DNA of 64,000 bases, taken from contig JAQGMC010000013.1 of NCBI GenBank assembly GCA_028292545.1, positions 62,001 through 126,000 on the forward strand, in the 5' to 3' direction. Positions 1 to 8,911 of the stretch are shown one piece after another (positions within the stretch are counted from its first letter, which is position 1; each line of letters begins with the position of its first letter). The position numbers were made by a program, and so were the translations under genes. This DNA is from Paucimonas sp. (GTDB lineage Bacteria > Pseudomonadota > Gammaproteobacteria > Burkholderiales > Burkholderiaceae_D). The notes under the pieces were generated by a model. That model was not told the DNA's origin and ran no database searches. It worked only from the letters and a program-made list of their open reading frames with translations.

Positions 1-506
1 GCTTACGCCAGGAAGCGCGGCCGGCGATGAATGCGCTGGCCGACCATGCCCGCGCCTCGGTGTCGATGGGCATACGCGACCGGCTCAATATCGTTTTCGT
101 CGAAACCAGCCGCAGCCGGCGCGCGCGTTCCTCGCGCACCGCCGATATCGGACTGTCCTACCCGATTGCCGCCACCGCCATCGGATGGGCCTGGCTGGCT
201 GCCTGCGATGCCCGCGAACGGGAAGCGACGCTCAATGAAATCCGCGTCAAGCAAGCGGAAAACTGGGAACGACATGGCCGCAACATCCTGCGCAGCCTGG
301 AGCAGTTTCCAGGGCGCGGGTTTTGCGCATCGTTTGGCGACTTGCGCCCCGAAATCGTGGCCGTGGCCGCGCCCTACCCGGCGCGCATCGACGGCAGGAT
401 CGTCGTTTTCAATTGTGCAATGCACGCCAGCCGCTGCAGCCCGGAACAGGCCGTGACAGACATTGGCCCGCGCCTTCTGGAAATGCTGCGCGGCCTGGCA
501 GCCTGA
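1..506 (+). CDS. IclR-family transcriptional regulator, C-terminal part (5' end outside window)
   Basis: The frame is open from the first base of the window and stops with TGA at 504-506, so only the C-terminal ~168 residues are present. The segment resembles the IclR effector-binding domain: a central [29 protein letters not shown] stretch, a helix containing NEIRVKQ, then [21 protein letters not shown] and a closing strand with [11 protein letters not shown]. In this family the domain binds a small aromatic or acid effector and controls a DNA-binding N-terminus, which is not visible here. An ATG at 27 is internal and unlikely to be the true start. Its target genes lie outside the window. 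Confidence 0.8.
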   Translation, partial: LRQEARPAMNALADHARASVSMGIRDRLNIVFVETSRSRRARSSRTADIGLSYPIAATAIGWAWLAACDAREREATLNEIRVKQAENWERHGRNILRSLEQFPGRGFCASFGDLRPEIVAVAAPYPARIDGRIVVFNCAMHASRCSPEQAVTDIGPRLLEMLRGLAA

Positions 507-511
507 GTCGC

Positions 512-547
512 GGCAGGCGGGGCAGGCCGGGCAGGCCGGGCAGGCCC
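512..547. repeat. Four tandem copies of a 9-bp GC-rich unit
   Basis: GGCAGGCSG is repeated four times head to tail directly after the stop codon of the IclR-type gene. The first and last copies differ by one base. It is non-coding and its function is unknown. Confidence 0.7.
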
Positions 548-711
548 GTCTTTGGCGCTGCCTGCGCGGCACGGTACAATGGCGGCTTCCCGGCACTATC
601 AGGAATACCTGCAGCCGCCGCGCAAGCGCCGCCGCCTCCTGCCGTCTTTGCCCGCTACCCCGCTGCGCTATCGTCCGGGCCCGGCGGGCCATCCGAATCC
701 AAAGGAATCCC

Positions 712-1803
712 ATGAGCCTCAAATGCGGAATCGTTGGCTTGCCCAATGTCGGCAAGTCCACCCTGTTCAATGCGCTGACCAAAGCAGGCATCGCAGCCGA
801 GAACTATCCGTTTTGCACGATTGAACCCAACGTCGGCATCGTCGAGGTGCCTGATCCGCGGCTGGACGCGCTGGCAGCCATCGTCAAGCCCGAGCGCGTG
901 GTGCCCGCCACGGTGGAATTCGTGGATATCGCGGGCCTGGTTGCAGGCGCATCCAAGGGCGAAGGCCTGGGCAACCAGTTCCTGGCCCACGTGCGCGAAA
1001 CCGATGCCATCGTCAATGTCGTGCGCTGCTTCGAAGATGACAATGTGATCCACGTCGCCGGCCGCGTGAGCCCCCTGGACGATATCGAAGTGATCCAGAC
1101 TGAACTGGCGCTGGCCGACCTGGGCACGGTAGAGAAAGCGGTCCACCGCGAGCAAAAGAAAGCCCGTTCCGGCGACAAGGATGCGGCCAAACTGGTCGAC
1201 CTGCTGGAACGCGTGGTGCCGCACCTGAACGAAGCCAGGCCAGTGCGCTCGATGGGCCTGGATGCGGAAGAAATGGCGCTGATCAAGCCGCTGTGCCTGA
1301 TCACGGCCAAGCCTGCGATGTATGTGGCCAACGTGGCAGACAACGGCTTCACCAACAATCCGCTGCTTGATCAACTCGCCGGCTATGCGAAATCGCAGGG
1401 CGCGCCGATGGTGGCAATTTGCGCCGCGATGGAAGCCGAAATCGCCGACCTCGACGACGCCGACAAACAAGCCTTCCTCGACGACATGGGCATGGAAGAG
1501 CCGGGCCTGGCGCGCCTGATCCGTGCCGGCTTCACGCTACTGGGCCTGCACACTTATTTCACCGCGGGTGTGAAGGAAGTCCGCGCCTGGACCATCCACG
1601 TCGGCGACACGGCGCCGCAGGCGGCGGGCGTCATCCATACCGACTTCGAGCGCGGCTTCATCCGCGCCCAGACGATTGCGTATGACGACTTCATCGGATT
1701 CAAGGGCGAGCAAGGCGCGAAAGAGGCCGGCAAGATGCGCGCCGAAGGAAAGGAGTATGTGGTGAAGGATGGGGATGTGTTGAATTTCCTGTTTAACGTC
1801 TAG
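712..1803 (+). CDS. ychF: Redox-regulated ATPase/GTPase YchF (OLA1 family)
   Basis: This is a 363-residue Obg-like P-loop NTPase, exactly the usual length. The Walker A motif GLPNVGKST is at residues 9-17, followed by the switch segment [12 protein letters not shown] and the G3 motif with DIAGLV. The TGS domain is at the end ([16 protein letters not shown], then [12 protein letters not shown]). YchF prefers ATP over GTP, binds ribosomes and takes part in stress responses. I chose the ATG at 712 because an AAAGGAA Shine-Dalgarno lies just upstream and the family N-terminus [14 protein letters not shown] begins there. A longer open frame upstream is not conserved-looking. It ends at a strong terminator. 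Confidence 0.97.
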   Translation: MSLKCGIVGLPNVGKSTLFNALTKAGIAAENYPFCTIEPNVGIVEVPDPRLDALAAIVKPERVVPATVEFVDIAGLVAGASKGEGLGNQFLAHVRETDAIVNVVRCFEDDNVIHVAGRVSPLDDIEVIQTELALADLGTVEKAVHREQKKARSGDKDAAKLVDLLERVVPHLNEARPVRSMGLDAEEMALIKPLCLITAKPAMYVANVADNGFTNNPLLDQLAGYAKSQGAPMVAICAAMEAEIADLDDADKQAFLDDMGMEEPGLARLIRAGFTLLGLHTYFTAGVKEVRAWTIHVGDTAPQAAGVIHTDFERGFIRAQTIAYDDFIGFKGEQGAKEAGKMRAEGKEYVVKDGDVLNFLFNV

Positions 1804-1840
1804 CAGCTAGCCAAATCCGGGGAAAATCCGGGCAGCACCG

Positions 1841-1876
1841 AAAAGCCCCGTACATCCAAAGGTTGCGGGGCTTTTT
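1841..1876 (+). terminator. Rho-independent terminator after ychF
   Basis: AAAAGCCCCG and CGGGGCTTTTT pair across a 15-base loop and end in a run of five T, starting 37 bases after the ychF stop codon. Confidence 0.9.
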
Positions 1877-2180
1877 CATTCCGGGAAACGACTCGGCCCA
1901 GCCTTTGGCGCGCTCACGCGCACGGGTCACCGCCAGTTGCTTCCGCCACCAGTGGCGCACGGATGCGAAGGCCACCTGCGATGCAAGGCGGCCAACCGTG
2001 GCCGGTCACCGCAGCGCCAGCACTCGGCGCTATTACGGCACCGCTCATCAAGGGTGCGGTGCGCATGCCCTGCGCCATAGTGCGCATCGAGGCCAAGCTG
2101 CCCGTTAAGTTACCGCGTCCTATGGCGCAGCCCAGAAGCTGACGCCCGGCAAAGATGAGACAGTGCCGGGCATCGAGCAG
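1877..2180. other. Intergenic stretch with no recognisable gene
   Basis: Short open frames exist on both strands (for example minus 1914-2282) but none has a ribosome-binding site, a family signature or convincing codon use. A short stretch around 2070-2130 carries an imperfect inverted CTGCGCCATAG/CTATGGCGCAG pair. It may be decayed sequence from an earlier insertion next to the Fic gene. Confidence 0.4.
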
Positions 2181-2255
2181 GAATGGGGTAATCAACGAAT
2201 AATTGGGGTAATAACTATGAAAAATACCCCAATTCACAGTACTATTACCCCATTC
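2181..2255. promoter_or_regulatory. Nested inverted repeat over the fic start (putative operator)
   Basis: Four copies of a GGGGTA-core element occur: GAATGGGGTAAT at 2181-2192 and ATTGGGGTAAT at 2202-2212 on the plus strand, and ATACCCCAAT at 2224-2233 and ATTACCCCATTC at 2244-2255 inverted. The outer pair is a perfect 12-bp match and the inner pair matches 9 of 10. The symmetry centre lies on the ATG at 2217, so a bound protein would block initiation. The Fic protein itself has a C-terminal winged-helix and could be the regulator; that part is inference. Confidence 0.7.
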
Positions 2256-3326
2256 TTTGCCGTCAAGATTTCCTCCATGCACTCACTCTCGCACGACTAC
2301 CTCGCCAAGCTACGCTTCGATGCGCAACAACTGGCGACACTGCGCGCCCTCGGTGAGTACAGGGGCAAGCAACAGCTCTTTGTGGCGCAGTCGCCCGAGC
2401 TCTTGAGTGACCTGCGGCAAGTTGCCGTCATTGAGTCCACTGAGTCGTCCAACCGCCTTGAAGGCGTGATCGTGGCGGCGCACCGGCTCAAGTCGCTGGT
2501 GCTCAAGAATGCCACACCGCAGAGCCGGTCCGAGCAGGAGGTGGCAGGCTATCGCGATGCATTGGGCCTGATCCACGAAAACGGCGAAAGGATGCCCTTC
2601 TCGGAGGGCACCGTCCTGCAGCTCCACGGCATGCTGTACCGCTACATGCCTCAACCGGGCGGACATTGGAAGGCCACGAACAACGACATCATTGAGCGCC
2701 ACCCCGATGGTAGCTCGCGCATCCGCTTCCGCCCGGTCGCCGCGCATCTCACGCCCATCGCGATAGCAGACATGATCGCGCGCTACCGCTCGGCGTTGGA
2801 CCAGCACCTGGCCGACCCGTTAGTGCTGGTGCCCCTGGTTATCCTTGACTTCCTCTGCATCCACCCCTTCCCGGATGGCAACGGCCGCATGGCGCGTCTG
2901 CTGACACTGCAGTTGCTGTATCACTTCGACTATGCCGTGGGCCGCTTCATCAGCCTGGAGCGCATCTTCGAGGAATCGAAAGAAAGCTATTATGAAACGC
3001 TGGAAGCCAGCTCCCAAGGCTGGCACGATGGTGCGCACAACATCGCCCCTTGGCTGGATTACTTTTGGGGGGCGCTGCTGCGGGCTTACAGGGAATTCGA
3101 GGAACGGGTGGGCACTATCGAGCGCGGCCGGGGCGCCAAGGGCGAGCGCGTGCGTGCAGAAATCCTGAAGCGCCGACTGCCCTTCTCCATTTCAGAGATC
3201 GAAGAAGCCTGCCCTGGGATCAGCCGCGACATGGTGCGAGTAATCCTGCGTGCAATGAAGGCTGAGGGGCTGATTGAGCCGAATGGCAAAGGCAGGGGGG
3301 CCAAGTGGCAGCACAAACAGCCATGA
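2217..3326 (+). CDS. Fic-family protein AMP-transferase with N-terminal inhibitory helix and C-terminal winged-helix
   Basis: With the ATG at 2217 the protein has 369 residues. The Fic active-site motif HPFPDGNGRMAR (residues 216-227) is complete, including the catalytic His and the phosphate-binding DGNGR loop. An N-terminal inhibitory motif of the [S/T]xxxE[G/N] type is present as SNRLEG (78-83), which makes it a class II Fic protein that keeps itself inactive. The last ~45 residues (SISEIEEACPGISRDMVRV onward) look like a winged-helix DNA-binding domain. Such enzymes transfer AMP to Ser, Thr or Tyr of target proteins; the target here is unknown. A GGGG element 8 bases upstream may act as the ribosome-binding site. 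An alternative start is the ATG at 2277. It stands alone, with no antitoxin gene beside it. Confidence 0.9.
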   Translation: MKNTPIHSTITPFFAVKISSMHSLSHDYLAKLRFDAQQLATLRALGEYRGKQQLFVAQSPELLSDLRQVAVIESTESSNRLEGVIVAAHRLKSLVLKNATPQSRSEQEVAGYRDALGLIHENGERMPFSEGTVLQLHGMLYRYMPQPGGHWKATNNDIIERHPDGSSRIRFRPVAAHLTPIAIADMIARYRSALDQHLADPLVLVPLVILDFLCIHPFPDGNGRMARLLTLQLLYHFDYAVGRFISLERIFEESKESYYETLEASSQGWHDGAHNIAPWLDYFWGALLRAYREFEERVGTIERGRGAKGERVRAEILKRRLPFSISEIEEACPGISRDMVRVILRAMKAEGLIEPNGKGRGAKWQHKQP

Positions 3327-3437
3327 CCTTTTGCTGGACGGCCTGGCCTTGCCGCCGCCATCCCAGCTTGCCGCATCCGCAATGCCGGCATTCCGCCTGG
3401 GCTGTCGTCGCGGCAGCGGCCGCCTTCCAGTCTTCGA

Positions 3438-4406
3438 CTACGAAGATGAATCAGCGTCGCTATCCTTTGATCCGCCCGGCCATGCGCCGGAACTGATCAT
3501 CGAATTCACCTCCCTGATCACAAGGTCCCTCACCAGCGACACTGCGATGCTTACCGGTGCGCTGGCATGCCTGCACAGATACACAGAGCGGCGCATCCGC
3601 GGAGCGACAATGGGCAGGATGATGCTTGTCCGCGGGTGACGTACGCTATAAACCGAGGCGTTGGGAATGATGGCCGATGCAACACCGGCCGAGGCTACAT
3701 CGATCAGCTGCGAGATCGTGTTCATTTCAATGACGATATTCAACGCAATTTTTTGCGCGCGAATGAATTCCTCGATGCGCTGGCGCAGGTTGGTGACGCT
3801 GGTCGGAAACGCGAGGCGGAACCGGGCCAGGTCGGCGAAGCGGATTTCCGTGACCGTGGCGGCGCGCTCGCCAAACACTGACTTCATCTGGTCTTCCGAC
3901 GTCACGAACACCAGGTCTTCGTCGAGCAGGTGGGTGAATTGCGTCCCCACATTGTCTTCCTTGCCGAATGTCAGTCCGAGGTCGATGTCGCCCTTGGCCA
4001 GGTATTCCGGTATGTGCCCGGTATTCATCTCAACCAGCTGGAATTGAATCTTCGGCCAGCGGTTTACGACTTCCAGCGCCAGTGGCACGGTCAAGATACT
4101 GGCCATTGACTGGGACATGCCCACGGCCACGCGCCCGCTCGGTTCATTGACCGCATCGCGCACTTCCTGGAAGGCCAGGTCAAGATGGTTCAGGATGGCG
4201 ATGCCATGGACCAGCAGGCGCGACCCCGCAACTGTCGGCACCACGCCCTTGCGCGTGCGTTCGAACAGGGACACCCCCAACTCCTGTTCCATTTTCTTGA
4301 TCTGGAAGCTCAACGCCGGCTGGGCCATATGCATCTGTTCAGCTGCGCGCGATATCGATCCGGCGGCAGCGACTGCGACCAGACTCCTGATGCCCCTTAC
4401 ATCCAT
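3438..4406 (-). CDS. LysR-family transcriptional regulator
   Basis: The 322-residue protein has a canonical LysR N-terminal winged helix (MDVRGIRSLVAVAAAGSIS, then RAAEQMHMAQPALSFQI and LGVSLFERTRKGV) and a periplasmic-binding-like effector domain. The nearest style is the CbbR/GltC-like group that often sits beside Bug receptors. The ATG at 4406 was chosen because translation starts exactly at the family N-terminus, with TCCT (AGGA on the minus strand) 5-8 bases upstream. It is divergent from the CoA-transferase, Bug receptor and MaoC genes, so it most likely controls them in response to their substrate. Confidence 0.93.
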   Translation of the reverse strand: MDVRGIRSLVAVAAAGSISRAAEQMHMAQPALSFQIKKMEQELGVSLFERTRKGVVPTVAGSRLLVHGIAILNHLDLAFQEVRDAVNEPSGRVAVGMSQSMASILTVPLALEVVNRWPKIQFQLVEMNTGHIPEYLAKGDIDLGLTFGKEDNVGTQFTHLLDEDLVFVTSEDQMKSVFGERAATVTEIRFADLARFRLAFPTSVTNLRQRIEEFIRAQKIALNIVIEMNTISQLIDVASAGVASAIIPNASVYSVRHPRTSIILPIVAPRMRRSVYLCRHASAPVSIAVSLVRDLVIREVNSMISSGAWPGGSKDSDADSSS

Positions 4407-4461
4407 CCCTTCCTCCCATGACCGCCCGTACTGCCGGCAGCCCGGCATCATAACAAACCAG

Positions 4462-4497
4462 GTATGGGCGACATACATATTCAGTCTTGGACGTATG
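4462..4497. promoter_or_regulatory. Putative LysR operator: overlapping GTATG/CATAC palindromes
   Basis: GTATG-GGCGA-CATAC (4462-4476) is a perfect 5+5 palindrome, and the same CATAC pairs again with GTATG at 4493-4497. The site lies between the divergent LysR gene and the CoA-transferase gene, where LysR proteins normally bind. A direct repeat TGCRTACTCAA at 4607-4617 and 4621-4631 lies closer to the target gene. Assigning these to the regulator is inference. Confidence 0.4.
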
Positions 4498-4686
4498 GCT
4501 GCTTTTGCAGCATAGTTGCCGCCGAAAGTACCGGTCTCACCAAGCCCGGCTTGGGACGACGCAGCGGCTCCACGCCCTTCCAGGCGACGCCGGCTCTTCC
4601 TGTTTTTGCGTACTCAATTTTGCATACTCAACCAGCCGATCTGATCCGCAAGGAGCTGGACCGGCCAGGCAACTTGAACCAGACAT

Positions 4687-5880
4687 ATGGCAGGCATGCA
4701 AGCACTCCAGGGCCTCAAAGTAGTAGACCTCAGCAAGGTATTGGCAGGACCGCTTTGCGGACAATATCTTGGTGAGCTCGGCGCGCAAGTAATCAAGGTC
4801 GAACCAGTGGGTAGCGGTGATGACACCCGGGTCTGGTTACCGCAGGACCAGGGGGAATCGGCCAGCTTCCTGGCGGTCAATCACAACAAGCGCAGTCTCG
4901 CTGTCGATCTCAAGACCGAGGCGGGGCGCGCAATCGTGCATCGCCTGGTCCAGGATGCCGACATCGTGCTGCAGGGCTTTGGCGGCGGCACTGCGGCCAA
5001 GCTCGGCGTCGATTACGAGACGCTGGCGGCGATCAACCCGAAGCTGATCTACTGCGAGATATCGGGCTATGGGCGCGACGGCCCGCTTGGCGACGAGCCG
5101 GGTTACGACGTCATGCTGCAGGCATTCAGCGGCATGATCAGTACCATCGGCGACCCTGATGGCAACTATGCGCGCGTCAGTTTTTCTCCCGTCGACCTTG
5201 GCACGGCGATGCATGCATTCAGCGGCGTTCTCGCCGCAGTGATCGAGCGCGGACGAACCGGAAAGGGCGTGTACCTGGAAGCCTGCCTGCTGGACACTGC
5301 AATCGGCTTCATGACCTACCTGGCCCAGAATTACCTGCGAACGGGTAAGGTTCCGCAGCGAATGGGAACGGCGCATGCCTCCTTGTGCCCCTACCAGGTA
5401 TTTGTCGCTGCAGACGGACCACTGATGATCGGTGTCGGCAACGACGCCCAATGGAAACGATTTTGCCCGGTGACTGGCTTGCAGGAGTATGTCGATCACC
5501 CGGACTTCCGTACCAACGCCGACCGCGTGCGCAACATGCGCAAGACCGTCACCCTGGTCCAGGAGCAGATCAAGACCAGGACCATCGCCGAGTGGGCTGG
5601 ATTGCTGCGCAAGGCGGGCGTTCCCTGCTCGCCGATCCATACGCTGGACCAGGCTCTCAGTCATCCCCAAGTCGAGGCGCGCGGCTTGCTGACCGAGGCT
5701 ATCCATCCTGTACTCGGCCTGGTGCGCAATGTCGGCTTGCCGGTTCGCTTCGGGAAGCAAGACCGGGTAGCGCAGCGCCCGCCGCCCACGCTCGGCGAGC
5801 ACAGCGAAGAAGTCTTGCGCGAGGCAGGTTACTCCGACGATTCCATCCAGGAATTGAAACGCAGTGGCGTCATTGCCTGA
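4687..5880 (+). CDS. CaiB/BaiF family (class III) CoA-transferase
   Basis: The 397-residue protein matches the length and fold signatures of family III CoA-transferases: LKVVDLSKVLAGPLCGQYLG at the N-terminus, IKVEPVGSGDDTR, NHNKRSLAVDLKT, and the catalytic aspartate in FSPVDLGTAMHAFSG (Asp170). It moves CoA between a donor thioester and an organic acid, so it activates the substrate imported or sensed by this cluster. Homologues include formyl-CoA and succinyl-CoA:(R)-benzylsuccinate or mesaconate transferases; the substrate cannot be read from the sequence. Downstream are the Bug receptor (147 bases later) and the MaoC hydratase. Confidence 0.95.
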   Translation: MAGMQALQGLKVVDLSKVLAGPLCGQYLGELGAQVIKVEPVGSGDDTRVWLPQDQGESASFLAVNHNKRSLAVDLKTEAGRAIVHRLVQDADIVLQGFGGGTAAKLGVDYETLAAINPKLIYCEISGYGRDGPLGDEPGYDVMLQAFSGMISTIGDPDGNYARVSFSPVDLGTAMHAFSGVLAAVIERGRTGKGVYLEACLLDTAIGFMTYLAQNYLRTGKVPQRMGTAHASLCPYQVFVAADGPLMIGVGNDAQWKRFCPVTGLQEYVDHPDFRTNADRVRNMRKTVTLVQEQIKTRTIAEWAGLLRKAGVPCSPIHTLDQALSHPQVEARGLLTEAIHPVLGLVRNVGLPVRFGKQDRVAQRPPPTLGEHSEEVLREAGYSDDSIQELKRSGVIA

Positions 5881-6026
5881 CCCGCTGCCAGGTCTGCCAC
5901 CAGGGCTGCCAGCAGCAATCCGCATTACTCCGGTCAGGCATTAAAAAATCCACCCAGGATTGCACCGGACCGGAATTCAACCGCCTTCGCCCGGTGCGCA
6001 GGCAATAAATAAAAAGGAAAAAAGAC

Positions 6027-7016
6027 ATGCGAAACATCCGGAACACGATCAAGGGACTGGTGTTCACCCTGGGACTGGCTGCGGCATTGGCCCCGGCCCA
6101 GGCGCAGACGTCCGCCACCTACCCCAGCAAGATCGTGAAAATGATTGTCGGCTTCCCCGCCGGCAATGCGACTGACATCGTTGCGCGCATGCTGGCCGAA
6201 AGGATGAGCAACGCATTCGGTCAACCGGTGATTATTGAAAATCGTCCCGGACAGGGCGGCAGCATGGCGCTGGATACGCTGGCCCGTTCTGCTCCCGACG
6301 GCTACACCATGATTCTTGCCGCATCTGGCGGCCTGGTGACCAATCCCCATCTCTACAAGGGCATCGCGTTCAATCCGACCGAGGATTTCGAACCGGTTTC
6401 CTTCGTTGCAGATATGCCGTTGCTGCTGGTCGCCAATCCATCGCGGCCGTTCGACAGCGTGAAAGCGCTGGTAGACCATGCCAAGAAAAATCCGGGCAAG
6501 CTGAGCTACGGTTCCACCGGTGTGGGCACCAGCTCCCACCTGGCGATGGAATCGCTCAAGCGCAATACGACTACCGACATGCTGCATGTGCCCTACCAGG
6601 GCAGCGTGAAAGCGGCGACTGACCTGATCGCCGGCAATGTCGATGTGATGTTCGATACGGTGGCAGCGACGCGACCGCACGTCATGTCCGGCAAGCTGAA
6701 ATTGCTGGCCGCCGGTTCGCGCAAGCGCATGCCGTCCTTCCCCAACGCACCGACGCTTGTGGAAGCGGGATTCCCCGAAATTTCTGCCAGCGTATGGCTG
6801 GGCATGCTGTTCCCAAAGGGAACGCCGGCTGACATCGTGAACAAGGTCAATGCCCAACTGGCAAAAGACCTGGCCGATCCAGCACTGGAAAAGCGCCTGC
6901 TTGAGATTGGCGTTATCCCCAACCACACCAGCCCGAAGGAATTTGCCAAGTTCATCCGTGACGAATATGTCCGCCTCGGCAAGCTGGTTCAAGACTCAGG
7001 CGTCAAGGCAAACTGA
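6027..7016 (+). CDS. Bug/TctC-family tripartite tricarboxylate transporter substrate-binding protein
   Basis: The 329-residue protein has a classical signal peptide (residues 1 to about 26, ending APAQAQ). The Bug-family mature part begins YPSKIVKMIVGFPAGNATDIVAR and continues with VIIENRPGQGG and HVPYQGSVKAATDLIAG. It is a periplasmic receptor for a carboxylate. No TctA or TctB membrane genes are present, which is common for orphan Bug receptors in Burkholderiales; it may work with a remote permease or as a sensor. An AAGGA site lies just upstream of the ATG. It sits between the CoA-transferase and the MaoC genes, so all three probably serve one substrate. Confidence 0.95.
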   Translation: MRNIRNTIKGLVFTLGLAAALAPAQAQTSATYPSKIVKMIVGFPAGNATDIVARMLAERMSNAFGQPVIIENRPGQGGSMALDTLARSAPDGYTMILAASGGLVTNPHLYKGIAFNPTEDFEPVSFVADMPLLLVANPSRPFDSVKALVDHAKKNPGKLSYGSTGVGTSSHLAMESLKRNTTTDMLHVPYQGSVKAATDLIAGNVDVMFDTVAATRPHVMSGKLKLLAAGSRKRMPSFPNAPTLVEAGFPEISASVWLGMLFPKGTPADIVNKVNAQLAKDLADPALEKRLLEIGVIPNHTSPKEFAKFIRDEYVRLGKLVQDSGVKAN

Positions 7017-7109
7017 TCGGGGGATCGTGCCACGAGCACCGGCGCAGGTCACGTACCTGCCGGTGCTATTGATCAACAAGAACAAGCAAGACTCAGGAGT
7101 ACAGCTTCA

Positions 7110-7607
7110 ATGGAAAACACGGAAAAGAAAGCATTTGACCCGCTCGCATTCAACATGACCGAGCAGCGTTATTTTGATGACTTCAAGGTAGGCGAGGTTT
7201 TCCGGCTGCCGTCACGCACGATGACTGACGCCCTGTTCGCAGCATTCCAGCTCGCCAGCGGCGACAACCACCCGATTCATTACGACGTCGAATATTGCCG
7301 CGCCCTGGGCATGCCGCACATGCTGGCACATGGATTCCAGGTCGCTATACAGACGGCAGCTGGCGCGGGCCTGTTTCCACACGTGACCGAAAAATCACTC
7401 AAGGCATTCATCGAGCAATCAAGCCGATTCCTGAATCCCGTCTATGTCGGCGACACCTTGTATTCGGCAATCGAAGTCGCCGAACTAATCCCCGGACGCA
7501 CTACCGGCGTACTGGTGATGAAATCGACGGTCTACAACCAAAAGGGTGTGCTGGTGATGGATGGCATTCAGAAATACCTGCTGAAGCGGCGCTCGGCGCA
7601 AGACTAA
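7110..7607 (+). CDS. MaoC-family dehydratase (hot-dog fold acyl-CoA hydratase)
   Basis: The 165-residue protein has the R-hydratase signature: FDDFKVGEVF at the N-terminus, then the catalytic Asp/His segment ASGDNHPIHYDVEYCRALGM and MLAHGFQVA. These residues add water to a trans-2-enoyl-CoA or remove it from a hydroxyacyl-CoA. After the CoA-transferase it would be the next step in acid breakdown, for example mesaconyl-CoA-type chemistry; the actual substrate is unknown. AGGAG lies at 7095-7099. It ends the cluster, and the following gene is on the other strand. Confidence 0.93.
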   Translation: MENTEKKAFDPLAFNMTEQRYFDDFKVGEVFRLPSRTMTDALFAAFQLASGDNHPIHYDVEYCRALGMPHMLAHGFQVAIQTAAGAGLFPHVTEKSLKAFIEQSSRFLNPVYVGDTLYSAIEVAELIPGRTTGVLVMKSTVYNQKGVLVMDGIQKYLLKRRSAQD

Positions 7608-7765
7608 GCCCGGCCGGGTCCATGCTCACTGGTCGCGCAGTTTCATCCACGGTGCCTGCGCGCTTGATCTCGAGTTCACGCAGGCCTTGAGGCATTTTTG
7701 ACCCCATACAGGTTGCCGCTGCGCGCAGGCTATCTGCCAAGCGGCGCGCCGCCGGCGTTGCCAGC

Positions 7766-8911
7766 TCAGCCGGCAACCACGGGGATCGTCATCACGAACA
7801 AGGCGCCCTCTTCAATAGCCGGCGCAGCGCGTAAATCTCCGCCGTGCGCTTGCGCCACCGAACGCGCGATGTACAGCCCCAACCCAAGGTGGGTGCGCTT
7901 TTCATCGCTGCGGCCGTCGGAGATCGAGTAAAACGGGTCGAACATCGTGCTGATACGCTCTTCGGGTATCGGCGCACCGTAGTTCCTGATATGGAATTCA
8001 ACCGAGTCCGCCTGGCGCATCATCGACAGCTTGATTTCGCGGCTGCGGTCTCCATGCTGGACCGCATTATTCAATACGTTGGAAATGGCTTGCCGCAGGC
8101 GCACCGGGTCCACCGCCATCATGCAGTCGCCCGGGGATTCGAGCACCGAGATGGTGACGTCGGGATGGGCAATCTTCACTTCCTCGGCGGAAGAGGAAAA
8201 TATTTCGGCGACGTCGGCTTGCTTGCGCACCAGCGGAAGTTCTCCCCCCAGCTTCGAGCGCGAATACTCGATCAAGTCATCGATCATGGCGCCCATGACG
8301 GCCACGCTCGATTGCAGGATGCGCACCACGCCTGCCGCCGGATCGTCCGCAGTACCAGTCCGGGTCAGGATCTCGCCGACCGCGGTAATGGCCGAGAGTG
8401 GACTGCGCAAGTCGTGGCCGAGTATGGCCAGGTACATATCCCTTGCCTGCGTCATCCTGGCTTCGTAGCTTGAGATCGACTCCGCCACTGCCTGGTCGAT
8501 CGCTTCATTGAAGCGCAGCATGGAGGCCGCCAAGCCTGCGCCCTGCGACGACGGCGGCTCGCGCATCCAGAGCCGCATGACGCTGGCGCGCAATGCCCGG
8601 AACTCTGCATTCAACTGGACCAGCGTGAAGCCGGATGCATGCCGCAGCGCGCCGTGGGTCGCCGCGGCTGTTTCGCGTACTGGCTCGGGCGGGAAGTCAC
8701 CCCGGGACTTGGCTTCGCGTTGTGACTCGCTCTGCTCGCGCTCCAGGTCGTTTGCGATCGCGATCAGGATGTGTTTCGAATGATCGCGCAAGGCCAGCTT
8801 GCTCATTGCATCGGCAGCCGGCGCCTGGGTGCGGGCAAAGACTTCCCACTCGCCAATGATCTGGTCGATATTGTTGCGGATGAATGCGGCGAATACGTCC
8901 ATGGTATTCAA
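7766..8911 (-). CDS. Sensor histidine kinase with N-terminal RsbRD-like domain
   Basis: The ~381-residue soluble kinase has no membrane segment. Residues 1-150 are helical and resemble the RsbRD N-terminal (RsbT co-antagonist) domain. The HisKA H-box LAILGHDLRSPLSAI places the phospho-histidine at about residue 166. The ATPase domain shows the N-box NVLNNAVQHGD and G2 box THLGLGLYIARSVAQAHGG. The first codon is TTG at 8911, overlapping the upstream stop as TTGA; an ATG lies three codons later (8902). Either start indicates translational coupling to the response-regulator gene. It probably signals with the two upstream gene products. Confidence 0.9.
   Translation of the reverse strand: MNTMDVFAAFIRNNIDQIIGEWEVFARTQAPAADAMSKLALRDHSKHILIAIANDLEREQSESQREAKSRGDFPPEPVRETAAATHGALRHASGFTLVQLNAEFRALRASVMRLWMREPPSSQGAGLAASMLRFNEAIDQAVAESISSYEARMTQARDMYLAILGHDLRSPLSAITAVGEILTRTGTADDPAAGVVRILQSSVAVMGAMIDDLIEYSRSKLGGELPLVRKQADVAEIFSSSAEEVKIAHPDVTISVLESPGDCMMAVDPVRLRQAISNVLNNAVQHGDRSREIKLSMMRQADSVEFHIRNYGAPIPEERISTMFDPFYSISDGRSDEKRTHLGLGLYIARSVAQAHGGDLRAAPAIEEGALFVMTIPVVAG

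Noticed and set aside
1914..2282. 122-codon open frame on the minus strand upstream of fic
   Set aside because: It overlaps the operator and the fic start, has no ribosome-binding site, and shows no family signature.
3274..3639. 121-codon plus-strand frame after fic
   Set aside because: It overlaps both the fic 3' end and the LysR gene on the other strand; codon use looks like a shadow.
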